Part shown: positions 45,409 through 54,541 of the stretch, piece after piece
Position numbering within the stretch: the stretch's first letter is position 1
How the letters are laid out: each line of letters starts with the position of its first letter
Source of the DNA: Alistipes sp.
Lineage (GTDB): Bacteria; Bacteroidota; Bacteroidia; Bacteroidales; Rikenellaceae
DNA length: 64,000 bases
Direction: 5' to 3'
NCBI GenBank assembly: GCA_017555905.1
Contig: JAFZFP010000017.1
Location: 1 to 64,000 of the forward strand
The notes under the pieces: generated by a model
What the model saw: the letters and a program-made list of their open reading frames with translations, nothing else
Told to the model about the DNA's origin: nothing
Database searches by the model: none
Made by a program: the position numbers and the translations under genes

Positions 45409-47079
45409 ATGAAAACTGATATCGAGATTGCTCGCGAGACGAAATTAAAGAATATTCGCGAGATTGCATCATCAGTGGGTTTTCCTGATGATGAGGTGTT
45501 TAACTATGGTAAGTATATCGCAAAGGTGCCCTATAAACTGATCGATGAGAAGCGTGTAGAGAAGAGCCACCTTATCTTGGTCACTGCGATTACTGCTACT
45601 AAGGCGGGTGTAGGTAAGACTACCGTGAGCATTGGCTTGGGTATGGGTCTTAACCATATTGGTAAGAAGGCTATCGTGGCTTTGCGTGAGCCATCGTTGG
45701 GTCCCTGCTTTGGAATGAAGGGAGGCGCAACAGGTGGTGGATATGCTCAGGTGTTGCCTTCGGAGGATATAAACCTCCACTTCACAGGAGACTTCCACGC
45801 CATCACATCAGCAAATAACCTCATCGCAGCGTTGTTGGATAACTACCTCTACCACAATCGCTCGCAGCAGGTGGGCCTGAAGAAGATTATGTGGCGCCGA
45901 GTCTTGGATATGAACGACCGCTCGTTGCGTAATATAGTGACGGGTTTGGGAGGCTCGGCAAATGGTATTCCGACGGAGACGGGCTTCGACATCACTCCAG
46001 CATCGGAGATTATGGCTATCTTGTGCTTGGCTCGTAACGTAGAGGACTTGTACGTGCGCATCGGCCGTATTGTGCTGGGTGTCCGCTACGACGATACTCC
46101 ACTTACGGTAAATGACCTCGGTGTTACGGGTGCTGTAGTGGCACTGCTTAAGGATGCTATCAACCCTAACCTCGTGCAAACTACGGAGCATAACCCTGTG
46201 ATTATCCACGGTGGTCCTTTTGCGAATATCGCACACGGCTGTAACTCGGTGATTGCTACACGTATGGCGATGTCGTGGGCTGACTATACCGTCACTGAGG
46301 CGGGCTTTGGTGCAGACCTTGGTGCAGAGAAATTCCTCGACATTAAGTGTCGTCAGTCGGGCCTTAAGCCAGACCTTACGGTCTTGGTTGCTTCGACCCT
46401 TGCACTTAAGATGCACGGAGGTGTTCCCGAGGCAGAGATTAAGTTGCCAAACGAGGAGGGCTTGCAGCGAGGCTTTGCAAACCTCGATCGCCACGTTGCC
46501 AACCTCAAGAAGTTTGGTCAGACGGTCTTGGTCTGCTTCAATCGTTTTGCAAGCGATACCGACGAGGAGATAGAGATGGTTATGAGGCACTGCGAGGAGC
46601 TCGGTGTACGTTGTGTTATCAACAACGCCTATGCTGAGGGTGGTGCAGGTGCTGCAGACTTGGCACGTGCTGCTGTGGAACTCATTGAGAATGAGCCGTC
46701 TGCTCCTATCAACTATGCCTACGACCTTGAGGATAGCATCAAGGAGAAGATTACTAAGGTGGCCAAGAATATATATGGTGCTGGCTCGGTAGTCTTTGGT
46801 CCTAAGGCACAGAAGGAGATTGCCTTGTTGGAGAAGTGGGGTATGGGCAACTTGCCCGTATGTATCGCCAAGACGCAGTTCTCGTTCAGCGCAGATGCTA
46901 AGCGCTACGGAAGTGTTGAGGGCTTTGAGATTAATATCAAGGATATTGAGTTGAACGCTGGTAGTGGCTTTGTCGTTGCTTTGGCTGGCGACATTATGCG
47001 TATGCCAGGTTTGAGCAAGACTCCACAGGCCGGAAATATCCACTTGGCCGAGGATGGAAATGTGGAGGGTATCGTATAG
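45409..47079 (+). CDS. fhs: Formate--tetrahydrofolate ligase
   Basis: ATP-dependent enzyme making 10-formyl-THF from formate and THF, feeding one-carbon units to purine and initiator-tRNA synthesis. The 556-residue length matches the family. Seen: the P-loop region [11 protein letters not shown] at 62-72 (the usual form is TPTPAGEGKTT, so Pro and Glu are replaced here), the segment [22 protein letters not shown] starting near residue 93, and the FTGDFHAI motif near 130. Co-directional with mqnB (31 bases downstream). No clear promoter was found in the 100 bases upstream. Confidence 0.97.
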   Translation: MKTDIEIARETKLKNIREIASSVGFPDDEVFNYGKYIAKVPYKLIDEKRVEKSHLILVTAITATKAGVGKTTVSIGLGMGLNHIGKKAIVALREPSLGPCFGMKGGATGGGYAQVLPSEDINLHFTGDFHAITSANNLIAALLDNYLYHNRSQQVGLKKIMWRRVLDMNDRSLRNIVTGLGGSANGIPTETGFDITPASEIMAILCLARNVEDLYVRIGRIVLGVRYDDTPLTVNDLGVTGAVVALLKDAINPNLVQTTEHNPVIIHGGPFANIAHGCNSVIATRMAMSWADYTVTEAGFGADLGAEKFLDIKCRQSGLKPDLTVLVASTLALKMHGGVPEAEIKLPNEEGLQRGFANLDRHVANLKKFGQTVLVCFNRFASDTDEEIEMVMRHCEELGVRCVINNAYAEGGAGAADLARAAVELIENEPSAPINYAYDLEDSIKEKITKVAKNIYGAGSVVFGPKAQKEIALLEKWGMGNLPVCIAKTQFSFSADAKRYGSVEGFEINIKDIELNAGSGFVVALAGDIMRMPGLSKTPQAGNIHLAEDGNVEGIV

Positions 47080-47110
47080 CCCTCCACTCAATTAACTAAC
47101 AATTAAAAGA

Positions 47111-47656
47111 ATGGCTTCGAATGTAATATACCTCTTCCCTACGGCGATGGAGGCCTCATCGTTTCAGGCGTTGATGCCTGATGCTGAGGTCGTTGTGTCG
47201 GGTGTCGGAATGGTCGCTACCTCTGCTACGCTGGTGCGCCTATGGGGCGAGGGACGAATCGATAGAGAGAGCCTTGTGGTGCTGTCGGGCGTCGCTGGTA
47301 GTTATGGCGAAGTTGTGGCTAAGGGAGAGGTCGTCGAAGTTGTCGAGGAGCGCTGTATAGAACTTCCTGAGCGCTTTCGCACTAACTATACGATGCCGAA
47401 GAGGAGCGCGCTAAGGGGTGTAGTGTCGAACTGCGTACACCGTAGCGGGGCAGAGTGTTGTGGTGCCGAGGTGGAGAATATGGAGGGTGCTTCGCTATTT
47501 GCTTTGGCCGAGGCGTTGGGCTTCAGAGCGGTGGAGGTACGCGCTATTTCGAATGTCGTTGGCGAAGACTTTGCCTCGTGGCGAATGGAGGAGGCCGTGG
47601 AGGCTCTCGCAAAGAGATTGATAGATATAAATAAGGAACTGATTTGTTATGAGTAA
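47111..47656 (+). CDS. mqnB: Futalosine hydrolase
   Basis: Nucleoside-phosphorylase-fold hydrolase that splits futalosine (or aminodeoxyfutalosine) to release the base and dehypoxanthine futalosine in the alternative menaquinone route. Seen: the VSGVGMVATSATL strand-loop near residue 30, the VLSGVAGSYG phosphate/ribose loop near 58, the ENMEGASLFALAEALG catalytic segment near 122 and ISNVVGEDF near 146. At 181 residues it is on the short side for this family, where just over 200 is common. Assignment over other MTA/SAH-nucleosidase relatives is supported by mqnD two genes downstream. Its stop overlaps the next gene by 8 bases. Confidence 0.88.
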   Translation: MASNVIYLFPTAMEASSFQALMPDAEVVVSGVGMVATSATLVRLWGEGRIDRESLVVLSGVAGSYGEVVAKGEVVEVVEERCIELPERFRTNYTMPKRSALRGVVSNCVHRSGAECCGAEVENMEGASLFALAEALGFRAVEVRAISNVVGEDFASWRMEEAVEALAKRLIDINKELICYE

Positions 47657-47864
47657 AACCAAAGAGATTATCATCTGGGTAGTTGTCGCTATTGTTATTG
47701 TGGCGTGCTTAATCACTGTATGGCACTACTTCAGCGAGCAGATTCTGAAGTCGTTGGGATGGGTTGCTATCCTTGTTTTGGCCTATGGCGTAGGTATGAT
47801 TACGGGTAGTATTATGACTCGTAGACGTATTGCAAGACGTAATGATAAGCAGAATGCTGCTTAG
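47649..47864 (+). CDS. Small two-transmembrane protein of unknown function
   Basis: A 71-residue protein with two hydrophobic segments at about 7-26 and 35-55 and a short Arg/Lys-rich tail (TRRRIARRNDK), which predicts both ends in the cytoplasm by the positive-inside rule. The ATG overlaps the mqnB stop (ATGAGTAA), so it is likely translated by coupling. It is wedged between mqnB and mqnD (10 bases), which hints at a role tied to the membrane step or simply at a conserved operon. I do not recognise the family. Confidence 0.75.
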   Translation: MSKTKEIIIWVVVAIVIVACLITVWHYFSEQILKSLGWVAILVLAYGVGMITGSIMTRRRIARRNDKQNAA

Positions 47865-47874
47865 TTAAGGAGCT

Positions 47875-48675
47875 ATGAGTAGTTGTAATAAGTGTGGCGA
47901 GGTTTTGCGCCTCGCGATATCGCCTTGCCCGAACGATACCTTTATGTTCGATGCGATAGTTAATCGACGTATCGACTTGGAGGGATTGGAGTTCGAGGTC
48001 ACTTATCTCGATATCGAGCAGTTGAATAGTTCGGCTATGGAGCATCGCTACGATGTTACGAAATGTAGCACGGCACTACTCTCGACGATCTATTCGCACT
48101 ATGCCCTGCTCGATAGTGGCTCGGCTTTGGGCCGTGGAAATGGCCCTCTGTTGGTGCGTCGCAAGGGTGAGGTATCGCCCTTGAAGCGTATCGTTGTACC
48201 AGGCCTACATACTACGGCTAACTTATTGGTTGAGAGATTGTTTCCGGAGATTGAGGCGCGAGAGCCTATGCTCTTCTCTGAGATTGTAGATGTCGTTGCC
48301 GGGGGCGAGTACGATGGCGGTGTGTTGATTCACGAGGGTAGGTTTGTCTACCAGCGCTACGACTTAGAACTTGTTGCCGACTTGGGCCTTGAGTGGGAGC
48401 GTCGTACGGGCTTGCCACTGCCTCTTGGGGCGATTGTTGCTTCGCGAGAGTTGGGCGAAGAGGTTGTTGCTAAAGTAGATAGGGTGCTTCGCCGAAGCAT
48501 TGAGTTTGCCTTTGCTCATCCCGACCTATCGCGCGACTTCATCAAGAGTCACGCTCAGGAACTCGACGACAAGGTTATCGATAGCCACATATCGTTGTTT
48601 GTCAATGAATTCTCCCTGTCGCTTGGCGACGAGGGACGTCGAGCGGTGAGCCATCTGACGGGAATTACTCTATAA
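47875..48675 (+). CDS. mqnD: 1,4-dihydroxy-6-naphthoate synthase
   Basis: Periplasmic-binding-protein-like fold enzyme that converts cyclic dehypoxanthinyl futalosine into 1,4-dihydroxy-6-naphthoate in the futalosine menaquinone pathway. The hallmark ISPCPNDTFMFD is at residues 15-26, followed by a STALL segment near 62, GRGNGPLLV near 83, and GGVLIHEGR near 143, all typical of MqnD. The 266-residue length is normal. A short Cys-containing N-terminal extension (MSSCNKCGE) precedes the core. MqnA and MqnC are not in the window. A terminator follows. Confidence 0.95.
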   Translation: MSSCNKCGEVLRLAISPCPNDTFMFDAIVNRRIDLEGLEFEVTYLDIEQLNSSAMEHRYDVTKCSTALLSTIYSHYALLDSGSALGRGNGPLLVRRKGEVSPLKRIVVPGLHTTANLLVERLFPEIEAREPMLFSEIVDVVAGGEYDGGVLIHEGRFVYQRYDLELVADLGLEWERRTGLPLPLGAIVASRELGEEVVAKVDRVLRRSIEFAFAHPDLSRDFIKSHAQELDDKVIDSHISLFVNEFSLSLGDEGRRAVSHLTGITL

Positions 48676-48693
48676 CGAGTCACAATAAGAGGT

Positions 48694-48731
48694 GAGGAGC
48701 GAAAGGTTTTGTCTTTCGCTCTTCATTTTTT
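48694..48731 (+). terminator. Rho-independent terminator after mqnD
   Basis: GAGCGAAAG at 48697-48705 pairs with CTTTCGCTC at 48713-48721, followed by TTCATTTTTT. Confidence 0.9.
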
Positions 48732-48744
48732 CATATCTTTTACA

Positions 48745-48752
48745 TATCTTTG
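48745..48752 (+). promoter_or_regulatory. -7 box before the exchanger-protease-MBOAT unit
   Basis: TATCTTTG, 31 bases before the ATG at 48784, just after the mqnD terminator. The -33 region overlaps the terminator T-run and has no clear TTTG. Confidence 0.6.
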
Positions 48753-48783
48753 CGCAATTATATCTATAAATAGAAGGTAACGT

Positions 48784-49728
48784 ATGGATTTCTTACTTCT
48801 TGTTGTTGCACTTGCCGTCATCATCATCGCGGCAATGATGCTTACCGATGGCTCTGTAGCCCTTGCAGCACGCTTGCACGTGCCTGAGTTTATTGTGGGT
48901 CTTACCGTTGTGGCGGTGGGTACCTCTATGCCCGAATTTACTGTGAGTATGCTCTCGGCACTTAATGGCCACGGCGATATGGCCATAGGTAATATCGTGG
49001 GTTCGAACATATTTAACGTGTTTGCTATCTTGGGTGTTTGTGCGATATTCTCGCCCGTGGTCTTTACCAAGACAAATATCCGTCGCGACATCCCTATCTG
49101 TATCGCTGCGACATTGGCTTTGTTGCTAACAACACTCCTCGGAAGAGATATAACACGCATCGAGGGTATCGTACTTCTTTTGGGCTATTGTGTGATGCTC
49201 TACTTTACCATTCGTGCCGAGAAGAGGGCTATGCTTGAGAGTGGTGAGGGTGCTATGGAGTGCGGAGAGGCGTGTGTAACTATGCAGTTGTGGCGCATAC
49301 CTATCTGGATTATCGTAGGTCTTGCAGGTTTGGTCTTTGGTGGCGACCTCTTTGTGACGAGTGCTACGAATATCGCCAAGGCTTTGGGTGTGTCGGAGGC
49401 GGTGATTGCTATCACGCTATTGGCAGGTGGTACGTCGTTGCCAGAGCTTGCATCAAGCCTTGTCTCTATCTTCAAGGGTCGTACATCGTTGGCTTTGGGT
49501 AATGTGCTTGGCTCGAATATCGCCAATATCTTGCTTATCTTGGGTGCTTGTTCTACCGTTACCCCTCTCTCGATGGGTGGTGTTACGATGTTCGACATAT
49601 ACGTCGCTGTAGCTGCTGCGTTGCTCATTATGCTTTCGGCATTGGTTATTGGTCGTGATAAGATCACTCGTTTTGAGGGAGTCTTGTTCCTTTGTTGCTA
49701 CATTGCATATATCTATACACTGATATAA
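48784..49728 (+). CDS. Na+/Ca2+ exchanger family protein (YrbG-like)
   Basis: CaCA-superfamily antiporter, inner membrane, expected to extrude Ca2+ (or another divalent ion) against Na+ or H+. The 314-residue chain has about ten hydrophobic helices. Its two inverted halves each carry an alpha-repeat: GTSMPEFTVSM with GNIVGSNIFNV in the first, and GGTSLPELASS with GNVLGSNIANI in the second. The ion-coordinating acidic residues (E in PEF and PEL) are present. First gene of the unit; the next gene starts 1 base after its stop. Confidence 0.95.
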   Translation: MDFLLLVVALAVIIIAAMMLTDGSVALAARLHVPEFIVGLTVVAVGTSMPEFTVSMLSALNGHGDMAIGNIVGSNIFNVFAILGVCAIFSPVVFTKTNIRRDIPICIAATLALLLTTLLGRDITRIEGIVLLLGYCVMLYFTIRAEKRAMLESGEGAMECGEACVTMQLWRIPIWIIVGLAGLVFGGDLFVTSATNIAKALGVSEAVIAITLLAGGTSLPELASSLVSIFKGRTSLALGNVLGSNIANILLILGACSTVTPLSMGGVTMFDIYVAVAAALLIMLSALVIGRDKITRFEGVLFLCCYIAYIYTLI

Positions 49729-49729
49729 G

Positions 49730-50479
49730 ATGATACACATTCTACAAGCGGGGTTTAACTACTCGGCGGAGGAGGGTTTTAGCTATGGTGGAGGCTATAG
49801 CCTCGCCATAATACTTATGATTGTTGTGGCTCTTGTTGGTGTCTTCGTTCAGATGCGCCTCAAGAGTGTTACACGTCGCTACTCGGAGCAGATGTCGCCT
49901 CGAGGAATGACGGGCCGAGAGGTGGCGGAGAAGATGCTCCACGACCACGGCATATATAACGTGAAGGTTACCCACGTAGCGGGTCACCTCACCGACCACT
50001 TCAATCCGCAAACCTTGACGGTAAACCTTAGTGACGATGTATATAACGCACGTACCATCACCGCTGCGGCTGTTGCTGCCCACGAGTGCGGTCACGCCGT
50101 GCAACACGCCACGGGCTACGAGCCTGTGCGCCTACGAACACAGATGGTGCCTGCCGTGAACTTCTCCTCGAAGGTGGCGGGATGGCTTATGTTGTTGGGC
50201 GTAGTTACTATGGCAGTGACCAATAGCGCAACCTTGTGTTGGGTGGCTATCGCTGTTATGGGCATATCTACGATCTTTGCCCTTGTCACCCTCCCTGTGG
50301 AGTATAACGCTTCGGAGCGTGCTGTGGCGTGGTTGGAGAGTAGCGATATGCTAAGCGATGCCGATTTGGATGGGGCGCACGAGGCTCTCCGTTGGGCTGC
50401 CCGCACATATTTGGTCACAGCTCTAAGTTCTATCGCGACCCTGCTATACTATATAGCCTTAATTAATAGAAGAAGATAA
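49730..50479 (+). CDS. Zinc metallopeptidase, YugP family
   Basis: Membrane-anchored zinc metalloprotease of the YugP family (Zn_peptidase_2). Seen: an N-terminal membrane segment at about 24-41, the zinc-binding HECGH at 118-122 preceded by the ITAAAVAA helix, two more hydrophobic segments at about 147-185, and a C-terminal one at about 228-246. The 249-residue length is near the family norm (about 225-235). Substrates are unknown for this family. It starts 1 base after the exchanger stop and is followed by the SGNH gene after 12 bases, so it is in the same transcript. Confidence 0.93.
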   Translation: MIHILQAGFNYSAEEGFSYGGGYSLAIILMIVVALVGVFVQMRLKSVTRRYSEQMSPRGMTGREVAEKMLHDHGIYNVKVTHVAGHLTDHFNPQTLTVNLSDDVYNARTITAAAVAAHECGHAVQHATGYEPVRLRTQMVPAVNFSSKVAGWLMLLGVVTMAVTNSATLCWVAIAVMGISTIFALVTLPVEYNASERAVAWLESSDMLSDADLDGAHEALRWAARTYLVTALSSIATLLYYIALINRRR

Positions 50480-50491
50480 CCTAAATTATAG

Positions 50492-52129
50492 ATGAAACAG
50501 AGGGAGTGTAGCCACCGCATTGGGTGGTTTACTATGTTGGTGATATTGGGAGTTGCAGCCCTTTGGTTTGTGCCAGAGGTAGAACTCTTCGGTATGCAGT
50601 TGGCTCGTGTCGATATCTTTTCGGAGTTGCGACAAAATGCTGATGATGAGGTCGTTGAATACGAGGCCGATATCGAGCGTTTGGAGCAGGAGTTGGCCTC
50701 GATGGTCGAGGTCGATAGCGTCGTTATGGTCGATACGCTCCCCGTGTTGCCTCCAGCACGATATGAGTGGCTTGTGGAGCGTGAGACTGTGGCACCTCGC
50801 AGAGTGCTTCATAGTTCCGATTTGGAGGCTGTTGCTAATCGCCTGAGTGTTGCTATCGAGGATTTCGACACCTTGGAGCATAGCCGTCTTGATAACCTTG
50901 TTGAGCGTCTGGCTTTGGGTCAGGGCCTCCGCATCGCCTTTATGGGAGACTCCTTTGTCGAGGGCGATATCCTCACTTCGGACCTCAGAGCGGAACTCCA
51001 AGAACTCTTTGGTGGCCGAGGAGTGGGTTTTGTCGCTTGCGACATACCCTTTGCTACGGTGCGAAAGAGTGTTAAGCGTAACTCGTCTGGCTGGTCGGCA
51101 TATAGTGTTATGAAGCCTAAGAGCGCCCCACAGGATGTTGCCGATAAGTTCTTTGTTTCGGGTTACTTGGCTAAGGGTGGTGTAGGTGCTACGACACGTT
51201 GGAACTCTACGACGGCCTTCGAGACGTTGGATTCTTGCACTCGCGCGCGCGTACTACTTTATAGTAAGGATACCTCGCTTGTTCGTGTGGCTATCAACGA
51301 CTCCGTCGTTAATGAGGTGGAGGTTGCGGGAGACGATAGAGTACGCGAAATATATGTAGAAGCACCTCTTATTGAGGCGCTCACCATTACCGTACTCGAT
51401 GGTGAGGTGTTGTGCTACGGAGCCTCTATGGAGGGAGACTGCGGTGTTACGGTGGATAACTTCTCGGTGCGTAGCAATAATGGACACGCAATCTTTGGTA
51501 CGGGTGCTACGGTAAATAGACAGATTGATGAGTTCTTGGGCTATGATTTGGTAGTGTTACAGTATGGTCTTAATATTATGCAGCAGGGCCAGCGTAAGTA
51601 CACGAACTACCGCCAGCAGTTGTGCAATATGATTGCCTATGCCGAGCGATGCTTCCCCAATGCCGTTATCTTGGTCTTGGGCGTTAGTGACCGCTGGGTT
51701 AAGGGTGAGTCGGGTGGCTATGTGCCTATCGGATCGGTTGATGCCCTTACGGCACATCAGCGAGCCGCTGCCGATAGCACGAATGTAGCCTTCTGGAATA
51801 CGTCGTTGGCTATGGAGGCCTTGGGAGGTATGCCACAATTTGTCTCAAATGGCTGGGCAGCAAACGATTATACACATATCAACTTCGCCGGTGGCAAGCG
51901 TATTGCTCGTGCCTTGGCTTCGGCCATTGTTACCCCAGTGTATGAGACGCTCAAGGCTAAGGAGGATGAAGAACAGCGTCGTAAGGAGGCAGAGGAGCGT
52001 CTTCGTGCCGAGGTGCAACAGCGTTTCGAACTTCAGTCGCAGAGGGGCATTGAGATAGCCGTTGAGCAGGAGATTATCCATGCCGAGGTCGAAGAGACGG
52101 TCTCGGATGTTGTAGCAGAGGAGGAGTAG
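50492..52129 (+). CDS. Membrane-anchored SGNH/GDSL hydrolase-like acyl-transfer partner
   Basis: A 545-residue protein with an N-terminal membrane anchor (about 10-28), a helical stretch at 45-75, and an SGNH-type domain: block I GDSFVEG with Ser154, block III YGLNIM with Asn361, and block V NDYTHINFAGG with Asp459 and His462. A beta-rich insert of about 80 residues (250-330) separates blocks I and III and looks like a ligand-binding sandwich. The C-terminus is a charged Glu/Arg/Gln coiled coil (about 485-530). It lies 4 bases before an MBOAT gene. Such SGNH/MBOAT pairs move acetyl groups across the membrane onto glycans (AlgI/AlgJ/AlgX, PatA/PatB). An acetyltransferase or esterase role on a surface polymer is inferred. 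Confidence 0.85.
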   Translation: MKQRECSHRIGWFTMLVILGVAALWFVPEVELFGMQLARVDIFSELRQNADDEVVEYEADIERLEQELASMVEVDSVVMVDTLPVLPPARYEWLVERETVAPRRVLHSSDLEAVANRLSVAIEDFDTLEHSRLDNLVERLALGQGLRIAFMGDSFVEGDILTSDLRAELQELFGGRGVGFVACDIPFATVRKSVKRNSSGWSAYSVMKPKSAPQDVADKFFVSGYLAKGGVGATTRWNSTTAFETLDSCTRARVLLYSKDTSLVRVAINDSVVNEVEVAGDDRVREIYVEAPLIEALTITVLDGEVLCYGASMEGDCGVTVDNFSVRSNNGHAIFGTGATVNRQIDEFLGYDLVVLQYGLNIMQQGQRKYTNYRQQLCNMIAYAERCFPNAVILVLGVSDRWVKGESGGYVPIGSVDALTAHQRAAADSTNVAFWNTSLAMEALGGMPQFVSNGWAANDYTHINFAGGKRIARALASAIVTPVYETLKAKEDEEQRRKEAEERLRAEVQQRFELQSQRGIEIAVEQEIIHAEVEETVSDVVAEEE

Positions 52130-52133
52130 GGTT

Positions 52134-53669
52134 ATGCAGGAGTTCTTGATGTTTGAAACCCCACTCTGGCCACGCATACTCCAACTTTTGGAGTATAATC
52201 CTGCTGAGCCATTGACCCTAACCACGGGCTTCTTCCTTGTAGCCTTTATGCTCTTTGGCTTAGTCTATACCTTGGTCAAGGGTAGGGCTCGCCTCAGGAC
52301 ACTCTATGTTGTCCTTGTCTCGCTCTATTTCTACTATAAACTTTCGGGCGTATATATCCTCTTATTGCTCTTTGTTGCTATAAGTGACTATCTTATAGGC
52401 AGATGCGTTGGCGGAAGGCGAGAGAAAGGGAGTGGTACTGCGTGGTTTGTAGCGCTTAGCGTGGTGATTAATGTCGCCATTTTGGTCTATTTCAAGGCTA
52501 CGAACTTCTTTGTAGATGTGGTGAATAACCTCTATGGCTCAGGAACGCTCGATATCGAGAGTGTTGTTGTGCCTGCTGGAGTCTCATTCTTCGTATTCCA
52601 ATCCATTGCCTATGTCGTTGATATAGCGCGTGGTACGATAGCACCGCTTCGTCGTTTTAGTGACTATCTCTTCTTGTTGTCCTTCTTTCCGAAGATGTTC
52701 CTCGGTCCATTGGTCAAGGCCAAGGATTTTATCCCACAGATTGAGGCCGAGAAGGTTGTTGTTACGCGCGAGGATTTCGGCAGGGCGATATCGCTTATCG
52801 TTGGAGGCCTTGTTAAGTACGCCATCATTGCTAAGGCCGTGGGAACGCTCTTTGTGTCGCCCGCCTTTGCTGGAGAGTTGGGTGATTCGGGACTGGTGGC
52901 CTTGGTGGCTATCTATGGCTTTACGTTGCAGATCTATTGCGACTTTTCGGGTTATTCGGATATCGCTCAGGGTGTAGCCCTTGTTATGGGCTTTAGACTC
53001 CCCGATAACTTCAACGCTCCCTACCATTCGGCTACCATTACTGAGTTTTGGCGTAGATGGCACATCTCGCTCTCTACGTGGCTTAAGGACTACCTCTATA
53101 TATCGCTTGGTGGTAACCGTAAAGGCGCGTTCCGTACCTATTTTAACCTGGTGATTACTATGTTCTTAGGTGGCCTGTGGCACGGTGTGGGTATGACATT
53201 TATCTTGTGGGGTCTGCTCCACGGTGTGGCCCTTGCGTTGCATAAAGTATGGCTCTCGATAGTGCCTAAGGCAAAGGCTGTCGGAGCCGATATGAAGCCT
53301 TTGTGGCGAGTGTTGGGTACACTATTTACATTCCATATCGTCGCCTTTGGCTGGTTGCTCTTTACGGCTGAGGATATGGGTGTGGTCGAGAGTATGCTTA
53401 GCCGTATTGCCTATAACTTCTCGTTCGGCGACTTCGGCGCTATGGTAGAGAGTTCGTGGGTAGCACTTCTGTTGATGGTCGTGGGATACTTGATGCACCT
53501 CACATCGCGTAATTTCGACGAGACATTGCGTCGAGTTGTTGTGCGTGTCGGCGTCGTTGGTCAGTGGCTGTTGGTAGTCGCTGTTATATGGCTTGTTATG
53601 CAGTCCAATCTTATGCTTGAGGCCGCTACGGGCGTGGCTGGTGGATTGCCTATGTATGCCGCCTTTTAG
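52134..53669 (+). CDS. MBOAT-family O-acyltransferase, AlgI-like
   Basis: Polytopic membrane protein that takes an acyl group (usually acetyl) from a cytoplasmic donor and hands it to an extracytoplasmic partner. The 511-residue chain has about ten to twelve hydrophobic segments and the MBOAT core: the SGYSDIAQG motif near 272-280, EFWRRWHISLSTWLKDYLY near 304 (His310), and GGLWHG with the invariant catalytic His350. Start at the ATG 4 bases after the SGNH gene. The adjacent SGNH protein is its natural partner by analogy with AlgI and AlgJ/AlgX; no alginate genes are present, so the acceptor polymer is unknown. Confidence 0.94.
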   Translation: MQEFLMFETPLWPRILQLLEYNPAEPLTLTTGFFLVAFMLFGLVYTLVKGRARLRTLYVVLVSLYFYYKLSGVYILLLLFVAISDYLIGRCVGGRREKGSGTAWFVALSVVINVAILVYFKATNFFVDVVNNLYGSGTLDIESVVVPAGVSFFVFQSIAYVVDIARGTIAPLRRFSDYLFLLSFFPKMFLGPLVKAKDFIPQIEAEKVVVTREDFGRAISLIVGGLVKYAIIAKAVGTLFVSPAFAGELGDSGLVALVAIYGFTLQIYCDFSGYSDIAQGVALVMGFRLPDNFNAPYHSATITEFWRRWHISLSTWLKDYLYISLGGNRKGAFRTYFNLVITMFLGGLWHGVGMTFILWGLLHGVALALHKVWLSIVPKAKAVGADMKPLWRVLGTLFTFHIVAFGWLLFTAEDMGVVESMLSRIAYNFSFGDFGAMVESSWVALLLMVVGYLMHLTSRNFDETLRRVVVRVGVVGQWLLVVAVIWLVMQSNLMLEAATGVAGGLPMYAAF

Positions 53670-53686
53670 TTGTAAATTAGCACGTT

Positions 53687-54271
53687 ATGAATACAATACG
53701 TTGGGATTGGGGCCTTTTTGAGACGTTGAATTTCGATGGCGGAGAACTCTTCGATGCGCTTATGAGTGCCGTGTCGGGAGTGGCTATGTGGATTCCCTTC
53801 TACCTGCTCATTCTATTCCTTGTTTGGCGCAGATATAGCTGGCGAGGCCTGCTGATCTTCCTCCTTTCTATAGGAGTTGCTATGGGTGTTTCTGACCTTG
53901 TTGCAGGCATCTTCAAGCACTCTGGCCCATTGGCTGAGTTGTGGCCCTCGTTCCCCGTAAGGCCTCGCCCGATGTTTACCGAGGGGCTGTCAGATATACA
54001 CGTCGTCTCCTTTGATCACGGCCGCTATGGCACTGTCTCGGCACACGCCGCAACCATTGTGTCGTTAGCCCTGCTGAGTTCGTTGGTTGTTGCTCGTAGG
54101 TGGTTTACTATCCTTGTTTGGCTTGTTGCTGTGGCCGTATGCTACTCCCGTATATATCTTGCTTGCCACTTCCCACAAGATATATTGTTGGGTAGTTTGG
54201 TGGGCGTTTTATCGGCTCTTTTGGGCTATCTAATCTTCCGTTTCTTGGGTAAGTTGTGGGGTAGATTCTAA
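53687..54271 (+). CDS. PAP2-family membrane phosphatase
   Basis: Integral membrane phosphatase of the PAP2/BacA-unrelated class that removes phosphates from lipid carriers such as undecaprenyl diphosphate or from lipid A. The 194-residue chain has about five membrane helices. Seen: Lys77 and RPRP at 92-95 (motif C1, with a longer than usual spacer between Lys and Arg-Pro), SAH at 118-120 (motif C2) and SRIYLACHFPQD at 154-165 (motif C3 with the catalytic His161 and Asp165). It follows the MBOAT gene by 17 bases and ends the unit, in line with a job at the membrane surface. The substrate cannot be told. Confidence 0.92.
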   Translation: MNTIRWDWGLFETLNFDGGELFDALMSAVSGVAMWIPFYLLILFLVWRRYSWRGLLIFLLSIGVAMGVSDLVAGIFKHSGPLAELWPSFPVRPRPMFTEGLSDIHVVSFDHGRYGTVSAHAATIVSLALLSSLVVARRWFTILVWLVAVAVCYSRIYLACHFPQDILLGSLVGVLSALLGYLIFRFLGKLWGRF

Positions 54272-54305
54272 GTAGAATAGGTATTATTTAGTCTTTAAAA
54301 CTCTG

Positions 54306-54352
54306 TAATTTTGGGTTAGTTCCATTGGAGAATTAATCCAAAATTATTCTTT
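54306..54352 (+). terminator. Likely terminator after the PAP2 gene
   Basis: TAATTTTGGGTTA at 54306-54318 pairs with TAATCCAAAATTA at 54334-54346 (one G-T pair), followed by TTCTTT. The A/T-rich stem and short T-tract make it weaker than others. Confidence 0.65.
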
Positions 54353-54499
54353 ATATGCCAATCGGTATGTCCCTTGTTCGGTCGGTTTAATTGGTCAATA
54401 TTTCCACGGGTCTTTCGTTGATAAAATTATGAGTTTGATCCAAAACTTTTAATAGGATTTGACTCTGAAAAAATGGGAGAAAAATAAGTGCTATTTTCC

Positions 54500-54530
54500 T
54501 TGGTAGAATGAAAAAAAAATGCTACATTTG
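54500..54530 (+). promoter_or_regulatory. Promoter of the fimbrial operon with an A9 run in its spacer
   Basis: TTGG at 54500-54503, a 19-base spacer and TACATTTG at 54523-54530. The spacer holds nine consecutive A (54511-54519), so slippage would change the -33/-7 distance. The leader to the ATG at 54767 would be about 230 bases. Confidence 0.75.
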
Positions 54531-54541
54531 TATTGATGGAT

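Noticed and set aside
45808-47091. 427-codon ORF on the minus strand opposite fhs
   Set aside because: It lies wholly antisense to a clear fhs gene, has no domain pattern, and reflects codon bias that avoids stops on the other strand.
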